From the NCBI GenBank assembly GCA_003955985.1, contig CP033784.1:496001-560000 (forward strand): a DNA stretch of 64,000 bases. The letters run 5' to 3'. Shown piece after piece: positions 34,934-46,036 of this stretch (positions within the stretch are counted from its first letter, which is position 1; every line of letters begins with the position of its first letter). The notes below the pieces were generated by a model. The model was given only the letters and a program-made list of their open reading frames with translations, was not told the DNA's origin and ran no database searches. A program made the position numbers and the translations under genes. The DNA is from Corynebacterium jeikeium (GTDB taxonomy: Bacteria; Actinomycetota; Actinomycetes; Mycobacteriales; Mycobacteriaceae).

Positions 34934-36604
34934 ATGACGTACTGCTACACAGCTGCCGAAATTCGCGCCGCGGAACAGCCCTATCTGGACGCACAAACGC
35001 GTGACGACGAACTCATGCGCCACGCAGCCGCCGCTGTGTCGGAGGTGGCGGAGCGGATGCTCTCAGAGGCATCTCCGGAGCCTGGTCGCGGTCGCGTGCT
35101 GCTGTTGGTTGGATCGGGAGGCAATGGTGGCGATGCACTCTATGCTGGCCGAAACTTGTCCTCGGATGGGCATGGCGTGGATGCGGTTTTGCTGGGCTCG
35201 AAGCCACACGAGCGGGCACTGAAAGCTTTTGAACTCGCAGGTGGGCGGGTGCTGCCGTTGGGGTGTGACCGGGAGACGGATTTATCGAAGATTCTGTGGT
35301 CGATTAGTGAAGACTACGCACTGATCATCGACGGCATCGTGGGGCTCGGAGGTCACGGCGCGCTGCGTGAAGAGGCCGCGTGGTTGGTGCGCGAAGCGCG
35401 GTTGGGCAAAGTTCCCATTCTCGCGGTTGATGTGCCGAGCGGCGTAGAAACCGATACTGGGCGTGCTTTTGACCCGCCTGCCCAGACCATCAATCCAGAC
35501 CCTGATTTGGAGGAGAGACAGAACCCGTACTTGCCATCTCACGTGGAGGCCACGACAACGGTGACTTTCGGCGGTCTGCGCTACGCGCACTCGCTGTCCG
35601 AATCCTGTGGCACCGTCGAATTACACGAAATTGCGCTCGATGCCTTCTCCCTCGAACTTCCAGGACTGGGGCAGACGCTCTATGAAAACGGTACCTACAA
35701 TGCCGTCCACCACCAGACTCCGACCGTGGAGTTCTACGAAGCCCTAGGCGGGAGCTTTCCGGCACCACTTGGCGCGATGACCCCGCTCGAACCCGGTGCA
35801 GCTGACCACAAGTACTCCACTGGAGTTACAGGAATCGCTGCCGGAAGCGAAGCGTATCCGGGCGCAGGTCAGCTGTGCGCCACCGCTGCCGTGCATGCGA
35901 CCAGTCCCGCGGTCATCTATGTCGGCGACGCGGCCGCACGCAACCGCATCACCGCAGCCTTGCCGACGGTCATTGCGCAGCAGGACTCGGTGGATCGCAA
36001 AGAGGTACGCGTCGATGCCTGGGTCGTCGGTCCCGGTCGGGGCACTGATGAGAAAGCCGCCGAGGAACTGCGAGACATTCTGACCACTGACAAACCAGTG
36101 GTCATCGACGCTGACGCACTGACACTGCTGTCGAAGCATGAGGACATCCGACAGCTCGTTCGTGAGCGCGGCCAGGAGCGCAACCTGCGCACTGTTCTCA
36201 CGCCGCACGCCGGTGAATTCGAGCGCCTGACCGGGCACGAGGTCACTAACCCCATCGCAGATGCGCGTGAACTTGCCGAGCAGTTCTCCTCCGAAGTGTT
36301 GCTCAAGGGACGCCGCACTGTGATGGTCAATCCGACAACGCAGCGCACAGTCGTGGTTGACGCGGGTAGCTCCTGGGCAGCCACGCCGGGCTCTGGCGAT
36401 GTACTGTCCGGGCTCCTCGGCGCCTGGGTAGCGCGTGGCGAAGCCCTCTATCTACCAGCAATTATTCATGCGCGCGCCGCATTTTTGGCCGCGCAGACAG
36501 AGTTCGGACCAGCACCCTGCAGCGCCCAGGACATCGCCGAATCCATCCGAGATGCCACCGCATGGTTCACCAACGAAGGCAGCAGTGGCAAAATACGGCT
36601 ATGA
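34934..36604 (+). CDS. nnr: Bifunctional NAD(P)H-hydrate epimerase and dehydratase
   Basis: Repairs hydrated NADH and NADPH. The N-terminal epimerase (YjeF_N, about residues 1-220) shows GSGGNGGDALYAGRNL and IIDGIVGLGGHG. The C-terminal ribokinase-like dehydratase (about residues 270-550) shows VIDADALTLL, LTPHAGEFERLTG and the GSGDVLSGLLGAW active-site motif, and uses ADP. At 556 aa it is the normal fused form. The start lacks a ribosome-binding site and is probably leaderless. The stop overlaps the alr start (ATGA), so the pair is translationally coupled, as commonly seen in actinobacteria. Confidence 0.93.
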   Translation: MTYCYTAAEIRAAEQPYLDAQTRDDELMRHAAAAVSEVAERMLSEASPEPGRGRVLLLVGSGGNGGDALYAGRNLSSDGHGVDAVLLGSKPHERALKAFELAGGRVLPLGCDRETDLSKILWSISEDYALIIDGIVGLGGHGALREEAAWLVREARLGKVPILAVDVPSGVETDTGRAFDPPAQTINPDPDLEERQNPYLPSHVEATTTVTFGGLRYAHSLSESCGTVELHEIALDAFSLELPGLGQTLYENGTYNAVHHQTPTVEFYEALGGSFPAPLGAMTPLEPGAADHKYSTGVTGIAAGSEAYPGAGQLCATAAVHATSPAVIYVGDAAARNRITAALPTVIAQQDSVDRKEVRVDAWVVGPGRGTDEKAAEELRDILTTDKPVVIDADALTLLSKHEDIRQLVRERGQERNLRTVLTPHAGEFERLTGHEVTNPIADARELAEQFSSEVLLKGRRTVMVNPTTQRTVVVDAGSSWAATPGSGDVLSGLLGAWVARGEALYLPAIIHARAAFLAAQTEFGPAPCSAQDIAESIRDATAWFTNEGSSGKIRL

Positions 36605-38214
36605 CTTCCTCGGCACCAGCCATCCTGACCCATACCGTTAATCTCGACGCGATCACCCACAATGTGAAGACCGTCAAGGCCATCGCAGGGGTGTCGGAAT
36701 TCATGGCCGTCGTCAAGGCGGACGGCTACTCGCAGGGTGCGCTGCAGACCGCGCGTGCCGCGCTGGCCGGCGGGGCAACGCAGCTCGGTGTCGCAACAAT
36801 CGACGAGGCGCTCTCCCTCCGCGAGGAACTCCGCGCCACGCTTGACGACGGCCACACCATCCCCATCCTCGCCTGGATCTGGGACGCAGCAGCCACCTCG
36901 TTGGTGCAGCGCGCTGTGGCTGCAGATATTGACCTCGGTCTGCCGTCGATGGCTCATGCGCTGGCCGTGGCCAATGCCGGGCGGGCGCTGTCGGTGACAC
37001 CACGTGTGACGGTGATGGTCGATACGGGTTTGGGCCGCTCGGGATTCTCTATGGCCAATGGGGACTTTGAGCATGCGGTCGCTCAGCTGGTTGAGCTGCA
37101 CAAGACCGGTGCTCTGAATATCACCGGTGCTTTCACGCACTTTGCGTGCGCGGATGAGCCGGGCAACGAGAGCGTCGATAAGCAGGCGCAGAATTTCCGT
37201 GCTGCGATTGCGGCACTGCGTGAGGCGGGGCTGGACGAGCTGATTAACCATGCGGCGAATTCGCCGGCATCGTTGTCGCGTCCGGACCTGGCCTTCGACA
37301 TGGTGCGCCCAGGGCTGGCGATTTATGGTGGCGAGCCAATTGTGGGTGCCACCCATGGATTGCGTCCGGCGATGCGGTGGGAGGCGTCGGTCATTTTGGT
37401 CAAGAAGCTGCCGGCGGGGCAGTCGGTGTCCTACGGGCAGACGTGGACAGCTGACCGCGATACCACCGTCGGCATCGTGCCCTGTGGCTATGCCGACGGC
37501 ATGATGCGCTCGGCCTCCGGGCATTTCGAGGTCAGCATCAATGGCACACGCTATCCGCAGGTAGGGCGCGTGTGTATGGATCAATTCGTCGTCGACCTGG
37601 GACCCGACACCGATGTCGAGGCCGGCGACACTGCGGTTATCGTTGGTGATCCCGCACTGGGGGAGCCCGGTCTCGATGACCTCGCGAAGGCATCCGGCAC
37701 CATTAACTACGAAATCCTCACTGCGCCAAAGGGACGCAGCGAGCGAAAGTGGGTGCGCAGCCGCATCGCGCCAACCGCAGAGGACATGCGTGACCTCGGC
37801 GAGGAAATTGGCCGGGAGTTGGCAGCTGGGGATCTGGTGATTCTCGATGGCCCACTCGGCGCGGGCAAAACGACCCTCACGCAGGGCATCGCCCGCGGCA
37901 TGAATGTGCGCGGTCGCGTGACGTCGCCGACGTTCACCATCGCCCGCGAGCACCGTCCGCTGGCAACCGACGGCGTCACCCTCATCCACGTCGACGCCTA
38001 TCGACTCTTCGGCGAAGAGGGACCCGGCTCCGATGGCGAGGCCTTCGATGCGCTGGACTCGCTCGATTTGGACACCGACCTTGAGGACAGCGTCGTGGTC
38101 GCCGAGTGGGGAATGGGGCTCGCCGAGGTGCTCTCCGAGCGCTATCTACAGGTGAGCATCGATCGTTCGCGTGACGACGATGCCCGCGTCGTCACCTGGA
38201 CGTGGAGCAAGTAG
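36601..38214 (+). CDS. alr-tsaE: Fusion of alanine racemase and TsaE ATPase
   Basis: One 537-residue frame carries two normally separate proteins. Residues 1 to about 378 are alanine racemase, which makes D-alanine for peptidoglycan. Lys39 (VVKADGY) binds PLP, and Tyr in VSYGQTW is the second base. MVRPGLAIYGG and the C-terminal GTINYEILT are also present. Residues about 385-537 are TsaE, the ATPase of tRNA t6A synthesis, with Walker A GPLGAGKT at 417-424, SPTFTIAREH and IHVDAYRL. Nothing obvious is lost from either half; only the stop of alr is missing. tsaB, rimI and tsaD follow, the usual t6A neighbours. A sequencing indel is the alternative. Confidence 0.88.
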   Translation: MTSSAPAILTHTVNLDAITHNVKTVKAIAGVSEFMAVVKADGYSQGALQTARAALAGGATQLGVATIDEALSLREELRATLDDGHTIPILAWIWDAAATSLVQRAVAADIDLGLPSMAHALAVANAGRALSVTPRVTVMVDTGLGRSGFSMANGDFEHAVAQLVELHKTGALNITGAFTHFACADEPGNESVDKQAQNFRAAIAALREAGLDELINHAANSPASLSRPDLAFDMVRPGLAIYGGEPIVGATHGLRPAMRWEASVILVKKLPAGQSVSYGQTWTADRDTTVGIVPCGYADGMMRSASGHFEVSINGTRYPQVGRVCMDQFVVDLGPDTDVEAGDTAVIVGDPALGEPGLDDLAKASGTINYEILTAPKGRSERKWVRSRIAPTAEDMRDLGEEIGRELAAGDLVILDGPLGAGKTTLTQGIARGMNVRGRVTSPTFTIAREHRPLATDGVTLIHVDAYRLFGEEGPGSDGEAFDALDSLDLDTDLEDSVVVAEWGMGLAEVLSERYLQVSIDRSRDDDARVVTWTWSK

Positions 38215-38244
38215 CTTCAAGTCGGTTCAAGTAGGTTACTGAGT

Positions 38245-38895
38245 ATGAACATTTTGGCCGTTGACACATCGACTCCACAGGTCACCGCGGGAATTGTCCG
38301 CGATGGTGAAACCGTGGCCGAAAAGCTGCACCTGGATGCCCGTGCGCACAACGAGGTGCTGGTGCCGCTGATTCAGCAGTGCCTCACTGACAGTGGGGTG
38401 GCGGCAACCGAGCTAGATGCCGTGGTTGTCGGCTGTGGGCCGGGGCCGTTTACGGGCTTGCGCGTTGGTATGGCCACCGCAGCCTCCTTCGCCGACGCTC
38501 TGGGAATTCCCTGCTACGGCATCTGCAGCCTGGATTCGCTTGCGGGTGGGGTTGGCGATGAACTGGTCGTCACCGATGCCCGCCGCCGCGAGGTGTACTT
38601 CGCCGCCTACCGCGATGGCCAGCGGGTTTTCGGTCCGGCAGTGGCCAAGCCAGCCGACGTCATGGAGCTGCTCAAGGAAGAACTTGCAGCAGAAGCCGCC
38701 GACTTCGCGCCGAGCCAGGCCCGCGGCAGTCTCAGCCACATCGAGCAAATTGCCGGGCTTGAGGTTGCTGCCGAACAAGTCTTTCCCACTCCGACAGCCA
38801 TGGTTGAAGCGGTCGACTTTGACTCCGCGCCGGGCCCACTGGTGCCGCTGTACTTGCGCCGTCCGGATGCCGTTGTCCCGAAGGCTATGAGATGA
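38245..38895 (+). CDS. tsaB: tRNA threonylcarbamoyladenosine biosynthesis protein TsaB
   Basis: TsaB is the inactive-kinase-fold partner that stabilises TsaD and binds TsaE in t6A synthesis. The N-terminus ILAVDTSTPQVTAGIV, the GCGPGPFTGLRVGMATA block and VTDARRREVYFAAY are typical. At 216 aa it is of normal size. It starts 30 bases after the alr-tsaE fusion and overlaps rimI by four bases. The ribosome-binding site is weak. Confidence 0.94.
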   Translation: MNILAVDTSTPQVTAGIVRDGETVAEKLHLDARAHNEVLVPLIQQCLTDSGVAATELDAVVVGCGPGPFTGLRVGMATAASFADALGIPCYGICSLDSLAGGVGDELVVTDARRREVYFAAYRDGQRVFGPAVAKPADVMELLKEELAAEAADFAPSQARGSLSHIEQIAGLEVAAEQVFPTPTAMVEAVDFDSAPGPLVPLYLRRPDAVVPKAMR

Positions 38896-39371
38896 GCGTC
38901 GTCAAGCTAGTGCGTCTCGGACCTCCTGCGGCCAAGGCGTGTGCGGCGATTGAGGCGGAGCTGTTTGCCGGCGACGATCCCTGGCCGGAATCGGCCTTTA
39001 TGGCAGAGCTGGCCGCGCCGAACAGTTTCTACGTCGGGCTGATTGCAGATGTAGACGAGGACGAAGAACTGTGCGGCTATGCGGGGATTACCAAGCTGGG
39101 GCCTGCGGGGGCCGCCGAATACGAGATTCACACCATCGGGGTGGGGAAGAAGTGGCAGCGCCGGGGCTTTGGGACGCAGCTGATGGACGCGCTGATGGCA
39201 GCTGTGGCGGAGGATCCGGGCCCGGTGTTTTTGGAAGTTCGCACAGATAACGAACCCGCAATCGCTATGTATCGGCGCTATGGCTTCGAAAATATGGGGC
39301 TGCGAAAGAACTATTATCCGGGCTCTGGGGCGGATGCGTACACGATGTGTCGGCCTGAGTTGGCCAGCTAG
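38892..39371 (+). CDS. rimI: Ribosomal protein S18-alanine N-acetyltransferase, GNAT family
   Basis: A 159-residue GNAT acetyltransferase with the acetyl-CoA loop KKWQRRGFGTQLMDAL (about residues 97-112) and the C-terminal NEPAIAMYRRYGFENMGLRKNYYP, which matches RimI. RimI acetylates the N-terminal alanine of ribosomal protein S18, and its gene travels with tsaB and tsaD across actinobacteria. The ATG overlaps the tsaB stop (ATGA). The expected next gene, tsaD, is displaced by two genes. Confidence 0.9.
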   Translation: MSVVKLVRLGPPAAKACAAIEAELFAGDDPWPESAFMAELAAPNSFYVGLIADVDEDEELCGYAGITKLGPAGAAEYEIHTIGVGKKWQRRGFGTQLMDALMAAVAEDPGPVFLEVRTDNEPAIAMYRRYGFENMGLRKNYYPGSGADAYTMCRPELAS

Positions 39372-39409
39372 ATGTTGACGTATTGACTAATCTGCGTTAA
39401 ACCAGGCAC

Positions 39410-41146
39410 ATGGCTAAAACCTTTGCAAAACAGCTCGTAGAAACCCTAGAGAAGCAGGGGGTCAAGCGAATCTTCGGACTCGTTGGAGATAGTTTGAACC
39501 CCATTGTCGACGCTGTGCGCGAGTCCTCCATTGAGTGGGTGCACGTTCGCAACGAAGAGGCTGCCGCCTTCGCCGCCGGCGCGGAGTCCCTGGTCACCGG
39601 CGAATTAGCAGTGTGTGCGGCCTCCTGCGGCCCGGGTAATACCCACCTCATTCAGGGCCTGTATGACTCCCACCGCAACGGCGCAAAGGTGCTGGCGCTG
39701 GCATCGCACATTCCTTCCCGCCAGATTGGCTCGAACTTCTTCCAGGAGACCCATCCGGAGTTCATCTTCAACGAGTGCTCCGGTTACTGCGAGATGGTCA
39801 ACTCCGCTGAGCAGGGTGGCGTTGTTTTGCATCACGCTATCCAGTCGACCATGACTGGCCACGGTGTTTCCGTGCTGGTTCTGCCGGGCGACATTACAAC
39901 GCATGAAGTGGAAAATGATGAGTTCGTCACCTCCACAATCAGCAGCGGTCGCCCAGTCGTATTCCCTGACGCCGGTCAGGCCGCCGCGCTTGCCGACGCA
40001 ATCAACGAGGCTAAAACGGTCACGCTTTTCTGTGGCGCAGGCGTGAAGGACGCCCGCGAACAGGTGCTCAAGCTTGCGGAGAAAATTAAGTCGCCGGTGG
40101 GACATGCGCTGGGTGGCAAGATGTACATCCAGTACGACAACCCCTATGACGTCGGTATGTCCGGCCTGCTGGGCTACGGCGCCTGCCACGATGCCTCCAA
40201 CGATGCTGATCTGTTGATTCTGCTCGGTACTGACTTCCCGTACAACGACTTCCTGCCGACTAAGAACGTCGCACAGGTCGATATCGATGGTCGTGCCATC
40301 GGTCGTCGTACCACGGTGAAGTACCCAGTCGTCGGCGATGTGGCTGCCACAATCGAAACCATCCTGCCGCACCTGGATGAAAAGACCGATCGCTCCTTCC
40401 TGGACAAGCAGCTGCGGAACCACGAGCGCCTGCTCAGCCACGTCATCGAGGCATACACCCACGACGTTGAGAACATGCGCCCGATTCACCCGGAGTATGT
40501 AGCCGACCTGATTGATAAGTACGCCGATGACGATGCCGTCTTCACCGTCGATACCGGTATGGGCAATGTCTGGGCTGCACGCTACGTCACGCCGAATGGC
40601 AAGCGAGAGCAGATTGGTTCTTTCCGTCACGGCACTATGGCCAATGCACTGTCGCAGGCCATTGGTGTGCAGGCTGCTGACCGGGACCGTCAGGTCATTA
40701 CCTTCAACGGTGACGGTGGCCTGTCAATGCTGCTCGGTGAGCTCATCACCGTGAAGCAGGAGCAGCTACCCATCAAGATGTTTGTGTTCAACAACTCCTC
40801 GCTCGGCATGGTCAAGCTGGAAATGCTGGTTCAGGGGCTGCCGGAGCACGAGACCGATCACGACGCAGTGGACTACGCCGGAGTCGCAGAGTCGTTGGGT
40901 ATCAAGGCCATCCGAATTGAAGATCCGGCCGATGCGCCTCGCCTGATTCAGGAGGCGCTGGCATACGACGGCCCGGTGCTGGTGGACATGATCACCGACC
41001 CGAATGCCCTGTCCATCCCGGCAAATATCACCTGGGACATGCTGATGGGATTCTCCAAGGCCGCTACTCGCACCGTCTTCGGCGGCGGCGTTGGTCAGAT
41101 GATCAACATGGCACGGTCGAACCTCCGCAACATCCCGCGGCCATAG
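39410..41146 (+). CDS. poxB: Pyruvate dehydrogenase (quinone), pyruvate oxidase type
   Basis: Oxidatively decarboxylates pyruvate to acetate and CO2, passing electrons to the quinone pool; needs thiamine diphosphate and FAD. The thiamine domain motifs are present: VRNEEAAAFAAGAES with the catalytic Glu near residue 48, and the C-terminal NGDGGLSMLLGELITVKQ followed by FNNSSLGMVKLEM. At 578 aa it matches PoxB/Pqo, including a C-terminal segment that in E. coli PoxB binds membrane. It interrupts the usual rimI-tsaD pair. Acetolactate synthase is a relative, but the PoxB-like FAD-region and ends favour the oxidase. Confidence 0.88.
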   Translation: MAKTFAKQLVETLEKQGVKRIFGLVGDSLNPIVDAVRESSIEWVHVRNEEAAAFAAGAESLVTGELAVCAASCGPGNTHLIQGLYDSHRNGAKVLALASHIPSRQIGSNFFQETHPEFIFNECSGYCEMVNSAEQGGVVLHHAIQSTMTGHGVSVLVLPGDITTHEVENDEFVTSTISSGRPVVFPDAGQAAALADAINEAKTVTLFCGAGVKDAREQVLKLAEKIKSPVGHALGGKMYIQYDNPYDVGMSGLLGYGACHDASNDADLLILLGTDFPYNDFLPTKNVAQVDIDGRAIGRRTTVKYPVVGDVAATIETILPHLDEKTDRSFLDKQLRNHERLLSHVIEAYTHDVENMRPIHPEYVADLIDKYADDDAVFTVDTGMGNVWAARYVTPNGKREQIGSFRHGTMANALSQAIGVQAADRDRQVITFNGDGGLSMLLGELITVKQEQLPIKMFVFNNSSLGMVKLEMLVQGLPEHETDHDAVDYAGVAESLGIKAIRIEDPADAPRLIQEALAYDGPVLVDMITDPNALSIPANITWDMLMGFSKAATRTVFGGGVGQMINMARSNLRNIPRP

Positions 41147-41201
41147 TGGGGGTAGCGCTCTCGAGATGCGGGAGCGGGTGCGGTGCGGTACCTCTGTTTC
41201 C

Positions 41202-41630
41202 ATGATTAAAGGTTTTCTGGTGAACCCTGACCTGACGCATCGCATCGTCGAATTTGAGTTGGAGGCCGCTGCTACATTCCTCGGCGGAGTTTCCTCCGAC
41301 CGTGTTTCGGTGGCATTCCAAGAAGACGGCGCCGATTACGCCGCTCTCTACAACCCGACGGCCAAGGCTGAGGGCGCTGAACCGAATCCGGTCGCGTCCC
41401 TCGGCCGCAATGAGGCTGCTACGGGCAACTCGGCTTTCTTTACCGACCCCACCACCGCAATTTGCGGAACGGTCGTATTTGTCGACGCCGAGGGCAAGGA
41501 TATCGGCGACGAGGAAATCGAGCGTATTAAGCACGGTATGCGCGCCGTGCGTCACTACCGCGATGACTACCCAGAGGAATACGCTCTCTGGCGTGCCGCT
41601 GTGCGGAACCTCGGTCGCCTCGAAATTTAA
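41202..41630 (+). CDS. Small conserved-looking protein of unknown function
   Basis: About 142 residues, mixed alpha/beta and acidic, with no signal peptide or membrane helix. I do not recognise the family. The ATG at 41202 gives the natural-looking start MIKGFLV; the frame extends 12 residues further up to an ATG at 41166. Codon use resembles its neighbours. It lies between poxB and tsaD, 55 bases after poxB, and came in at the same place that splits rimI from tsaD. The end YALWRAAVRNLGRL suggests a terminal helix. Confidence 0.6.
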   Translation: MIKGFLVNPDLTHRIVEFELEAAATFLGGVSSDRVSVAFQEDGADYAALYNPTAKAEGAEPNPVASLGRNEAATGNSAFFTDPTTAICGTVVFVDAEGKDIGDEEIERIKHGMRAVRHYRDDYPEEYALWRAAVRNLGRLEI

Positions 41631-41670
41631 ACTCGGTCGCTGGTAAGTGACCCGGTGGTGCGCTAGTACC

Positions 41671-42768
41671 ATGACTGCTATGACCGAGTTGACCCTGCTG
41701 GCAATCGAGAGTTCCTGCGATGAGACTGGCGCTGCAGTGATGCGTGTGCGCTACGACGACACCGACACCAGCACCCCCGCCATTCCCGAGGTGGAAGTGC
41801 TTGCCGACGTCGTCGCATCCTCCATGGAACAGCACGCCCGCTTCGGCGGTGTGGTTCCGGAGATTGCTTCCCGCGCTCATTTGGAAGCCCTGCAGCCAGT
41901 AGTCTCCGAGGCGCGCGCGCAAGCAGCTGCCAAGCTCGGTATCGATACTTTTATCCCAGATGCCGTCGCCGCTACCGTGGGACCCGGTCTCGCCGGTGCG
42001 CTGCTGGTCGGTTCGGCAGGCGCGAAGGCTTATGCCGCCGCCTGGGGTGTGCCTTTCTACGGCATTAATCACCTTGGTGGCCACGTTGCTGTCGGAGCTC
42101 TCGACGGCGCGGATCTATCCAACGCAGTGGCGCTGCTAGTTTCCGGCGGGCACACGCAGCTGCTGCGCGTGCAGGGGGTTGGTCGTCCGATGGAGGAGCT
42201 CGGATCGACGCTTGACGACGCAGCCGGAGAGGCATACGACAAGGTTTCGAGGTTGCTTGGGTTGGGTTACCCGGGCGGACCGATTATCGATAAGTTGGCT
42301 AAGCAGGGAAATCGCAAGGCCATCGCGTTTCCTCGCGCCATGATGCGCCAGCAGGATGCGCGCCATGACTTCTCCTTCTCCGGCTTGAAAACCGCCGTGG
42401 CCCGCTATGTCGAAGCGGCAGAGAAGGAAGGTCGTGAATACTCCGTAGAGGACGTCTGTGCTTCCTTCCAGGAGGCGGTCTGCGATGTATTGACCAAGAA
42501 GGCCGTTCGCGCAGCTCAGGATGTGGGGGCCACTACGCTGCTGCTCGGTGGTGGTGTGGCTGCGAACTCGAGGTTGCGTGAACTCGCAGCGGCGCGAGCT
42601 ACCTCGGCAGGAATTACGCTGCACGTGCCACCGATTAAGCTGTGCACCGACAACGGTGTCATGATTGGCGCAGCTGCCGCCTACCTCATTGCCGCGGGGG
42701 TCAAGCCCTCTGGCTACGCCTGCCCGACCGACCCCTCCATGCCTGTGGAAGATCCTGTAATGCAATAA
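41671..42768 (+). CDS. tsaD: tRNA N6-adenosine threonylcarbamoyltransferase TsaD
   Basis: Transfers threonylcarbamoyl to A37 of ANN-decoding tRNAs. The start [15 protein letters not shown] is typical of the fold. The iron-binding histidines are in HLGGHVAVG (residues about 130-140). [27 protein letters not shown] and the C-terminal [12 protein letters not shown] are present. At 365 aa it has normal length. Two ATG codons, 41671 and 41680, are possible; neither has a clear ribosome-binding site, and TAGTAC just upstream may indicate a leaderless message. Confidence 0.95.
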   Translation: MTAMTELTLLAIESSCDETGAAVMRVRYDDTDTSTPAIPEVEVLADVVASSMEQHARFGGVVPEIASRAHLEALQPVVSEARAQAAAKLGIDTFIPDAVAATVGPGLAGALLVGSAGAKAYAAAWGVPFYGINHLGGHVAVGALDGADLSNAVALLVSGGHTQLLRVQGVGRPMEELGSTLDDAAGEAYDKVSRLLGLGYPGGPIIDKLAKQGNRKAIAFPRAMMRQQDARHDFSFSGLKTAVARYVEAAEKEGREYSVEDVCASFQEAVCDVLTKKAVRAAQDVGATTLLLGGGVAANSRLRELAAARATSAGITLHVPPIKLCTDNGVMIGAAAAYLIAAGVKPSGYACPTDPSMPVEDPVMQ

Positions 42769-42871
42769 GCAGTGATTGCCCCTCGGATCCATGTTAAATT
42801 TCGTTAACTGACTTTGACTTGTTTCTCTGCCATGGATCGCAGGACAATTACAGGAAAGCGCTTGCCCAAAA

Positions 42872-43513
42872 ATGAGTAAAGACTACAGCGAGTGGGAACT
42901 TCAGCCATCCGATAATTCGCATAATCAGACTGAGCTGTTTGCGCCGCAGGGTGAACTGCAAACAACGCAAGCACCGCAAGTTGAACATCAGCGCGGTCGT
43001 GCTCGGGGAGTGCTATGGGCAGTCATCGCGCTGCTGCTTGTGGTGATTGTCGCTGTAGCGGCGGTGCTTTACCTAGTTGTGAGTGGTCGAGGTGAGCAAT
43101 GGTTTGGTGCAGGTGCCAAGGATGAAGTAACGCCGAAGCTCACTGTTACTGCGACTGCGACGGAGACCGTGAAGGTGAAGTCGCCGGAGAAAGCCAAGAA
43201 GGAAACTACGAGTACGGCTACGCCCGATTATCCGATTAGTGGGGATTGCGAGGCATCGGCGTTCCCGACTACGGAGGAAAACTTTACGATTGTCGCCTGT
43301 GACGGATGGTGGGCGCTGGGTGGGCGCGCAAACAGTGGTGGACTTGCGGTTTACCAATGGGACGAAGGTGCCTGGCAAAGGAGGGAGCCAGACAGTCGTT
43401 ACACAACCGGTTCTGGTGGCCCGTGCTTTAGCGATGAGTACATCAAGGAACACAGAATGACGGTTACTGTGTTCGGTCGTATGGCGTGTAACCCCGACAA
43501 GCTGACCAATTAG
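42872..43513 (+). CDS. Single-pass membrane protein of unknown function
   Basis: A 213-residue protein: a polar, Gln-rich cytosolic N-terminus of about 45 residues, a membrane helix (about 47-70), a Thr/Lys/Glu-rich stalk (about 85-115), and an outside C-terminal domain of about 95 residues with four Cys. The soluble end shows no motif I recognise. ATG at 42872 follows AGGAAAG. It sits between tsaD and groES; the groES operator lies just after its stop, so it is probably transcribed separately. An inverted repeat, GATCCATG with CATGGATC (42786 and 42831), lies in the upstream gap. Confidence 0.7.
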   Translation: MSKDYSEWELQPSDNSHNQTELFAPQGELQTTQAPQVEHQRGRARGVLWAVIALLLVVIVAVAAVLYLVVSGRGEQWFGAGAKDEVTPKLTVTATATETVKVKSPEKAKKETTSTATPDYPISGDCEASAFPTTEENFTIVACDGWWALGGRANSGGLAVYQWDEGAWQRREPDSRYTTGSGGPCFSDEYIKEHRMTVTVFGRMACNPDKLTN

Positions 43514-43515
43514 CA

Positions 43516-43565
43516 TTAGCGCTCACTATTGTTGAGTGTTAGCACTTGCAGGGGTAGAGTGCTAA
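43516..43565. promoter_or_regulatory. Two overlapping CIRCE (HrcA) operators before groES
   Basis: TTAGCACTT, nine bases, GAGTGCTAA (43539-43565) differs from the CIRCE consensus at one base of the stem. A second, poorer copy TTAGCGCTC, nine bases, GAGTGTTAG (43516-43542) overlaps it by four bases. HrcA binds such elements to repress groESL until heat stress. Confidence 0.85.
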
Positions 43566-43669
43566 CGAAGGTTGTTTGACACACAGTTGTTCACCCGCGA
43601 CGACGGCTGTGCACGGCAGACCAACCGGCACAAGAACATCACATCACCGCATGTATGGAGGAATTCATC

Positions 43670-45593
<1,924 letters not shown>

Positions 45594-45628
45594 TTGCGAG
45601 TGAGCTAGTGCCCTGGCCTTTGGCACGT

Positions 45629-45677
45629 AAAATGCTCCCCACCTTTCAATCTGAGGGTGGGGAGCATTTTGGTTTTT
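45629..45677 (+). terminator. Intrinsic terminator after groEL
   Basis: A 15-base perfect stem (AAAATGCTCCCCACC with GGTGGGGAGCATTTT) with a 12-base loop, then T-rich sequence. The A-run on its left side makes it able to act in both directions, serving also the convergent whiB gene, which ends at 45713. Confidence 0.9.
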
Positions 45678-45712
45678 ATGTGAACTGGCTGGAGTCCGAG
45701 AGAGGAGAGGGA

Positions 45713-46036
45713 CTACATGGCAGTAACTAGAACGCGTTCAAGTTCGCGTTCACGTGCGGCCGGCTTAGCTCGAAGGATTTCATTTCGTTCAGATTCGCTG
45801 AGACCGCCCCAGACACCGTATGGCTCACCAACCTTGAGTGCGTGACTACGGCACTGCATAAGAACAGGGCAAGAACGGCAGATAGCCTTCGCACGGGCTT
45901 CACGCAGGCTGCGTGCGCGTCCGCGCTCGCCTTCCGGGTGGAAGAAGGTCGCGGAGTCCTGCCCGCGGCAAGAGCCGTGCAGCTGCCAATCCCACAAATC
46001 CGCATTGGGCCCGGGCAAGTGGTCGATGTACGTCAT
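45713..46036 (-). CDS. whiB3: WhiB-family iron-sulfur regulator, WhiB3-like
   Basis: WhiB proteins bind a [4Fe-4S] cluster and act with the housekeeping sigma factor; WhiB3 responds to redox state. Four conserved cysteines occur as one C, then CxxC and C (SCRGQD, ICRSCPVLMQC), followed by the turn GVWGGLSESER and a basic Ala/Arg tail. The start at 46036 gives LPGPNADLWDWQLHG near the N-terminus, which matches WhiB3 closely. Longer starts at 46057 (ATG) and 46084 (TTG) exist. Its place after groEL1 corresponds to whiB3 in M. tuberculosis. Confidence 0.9.
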   Translation of the reverse strand: MTYIDHLPGPNADLWDWQLHGSCRGQDSATFFHPEGERGRARSLREARAKAICRSCPVLMQCRSHALKVGEPYGVWGGLSESERNEILRAKPAARERELERVLVTAM

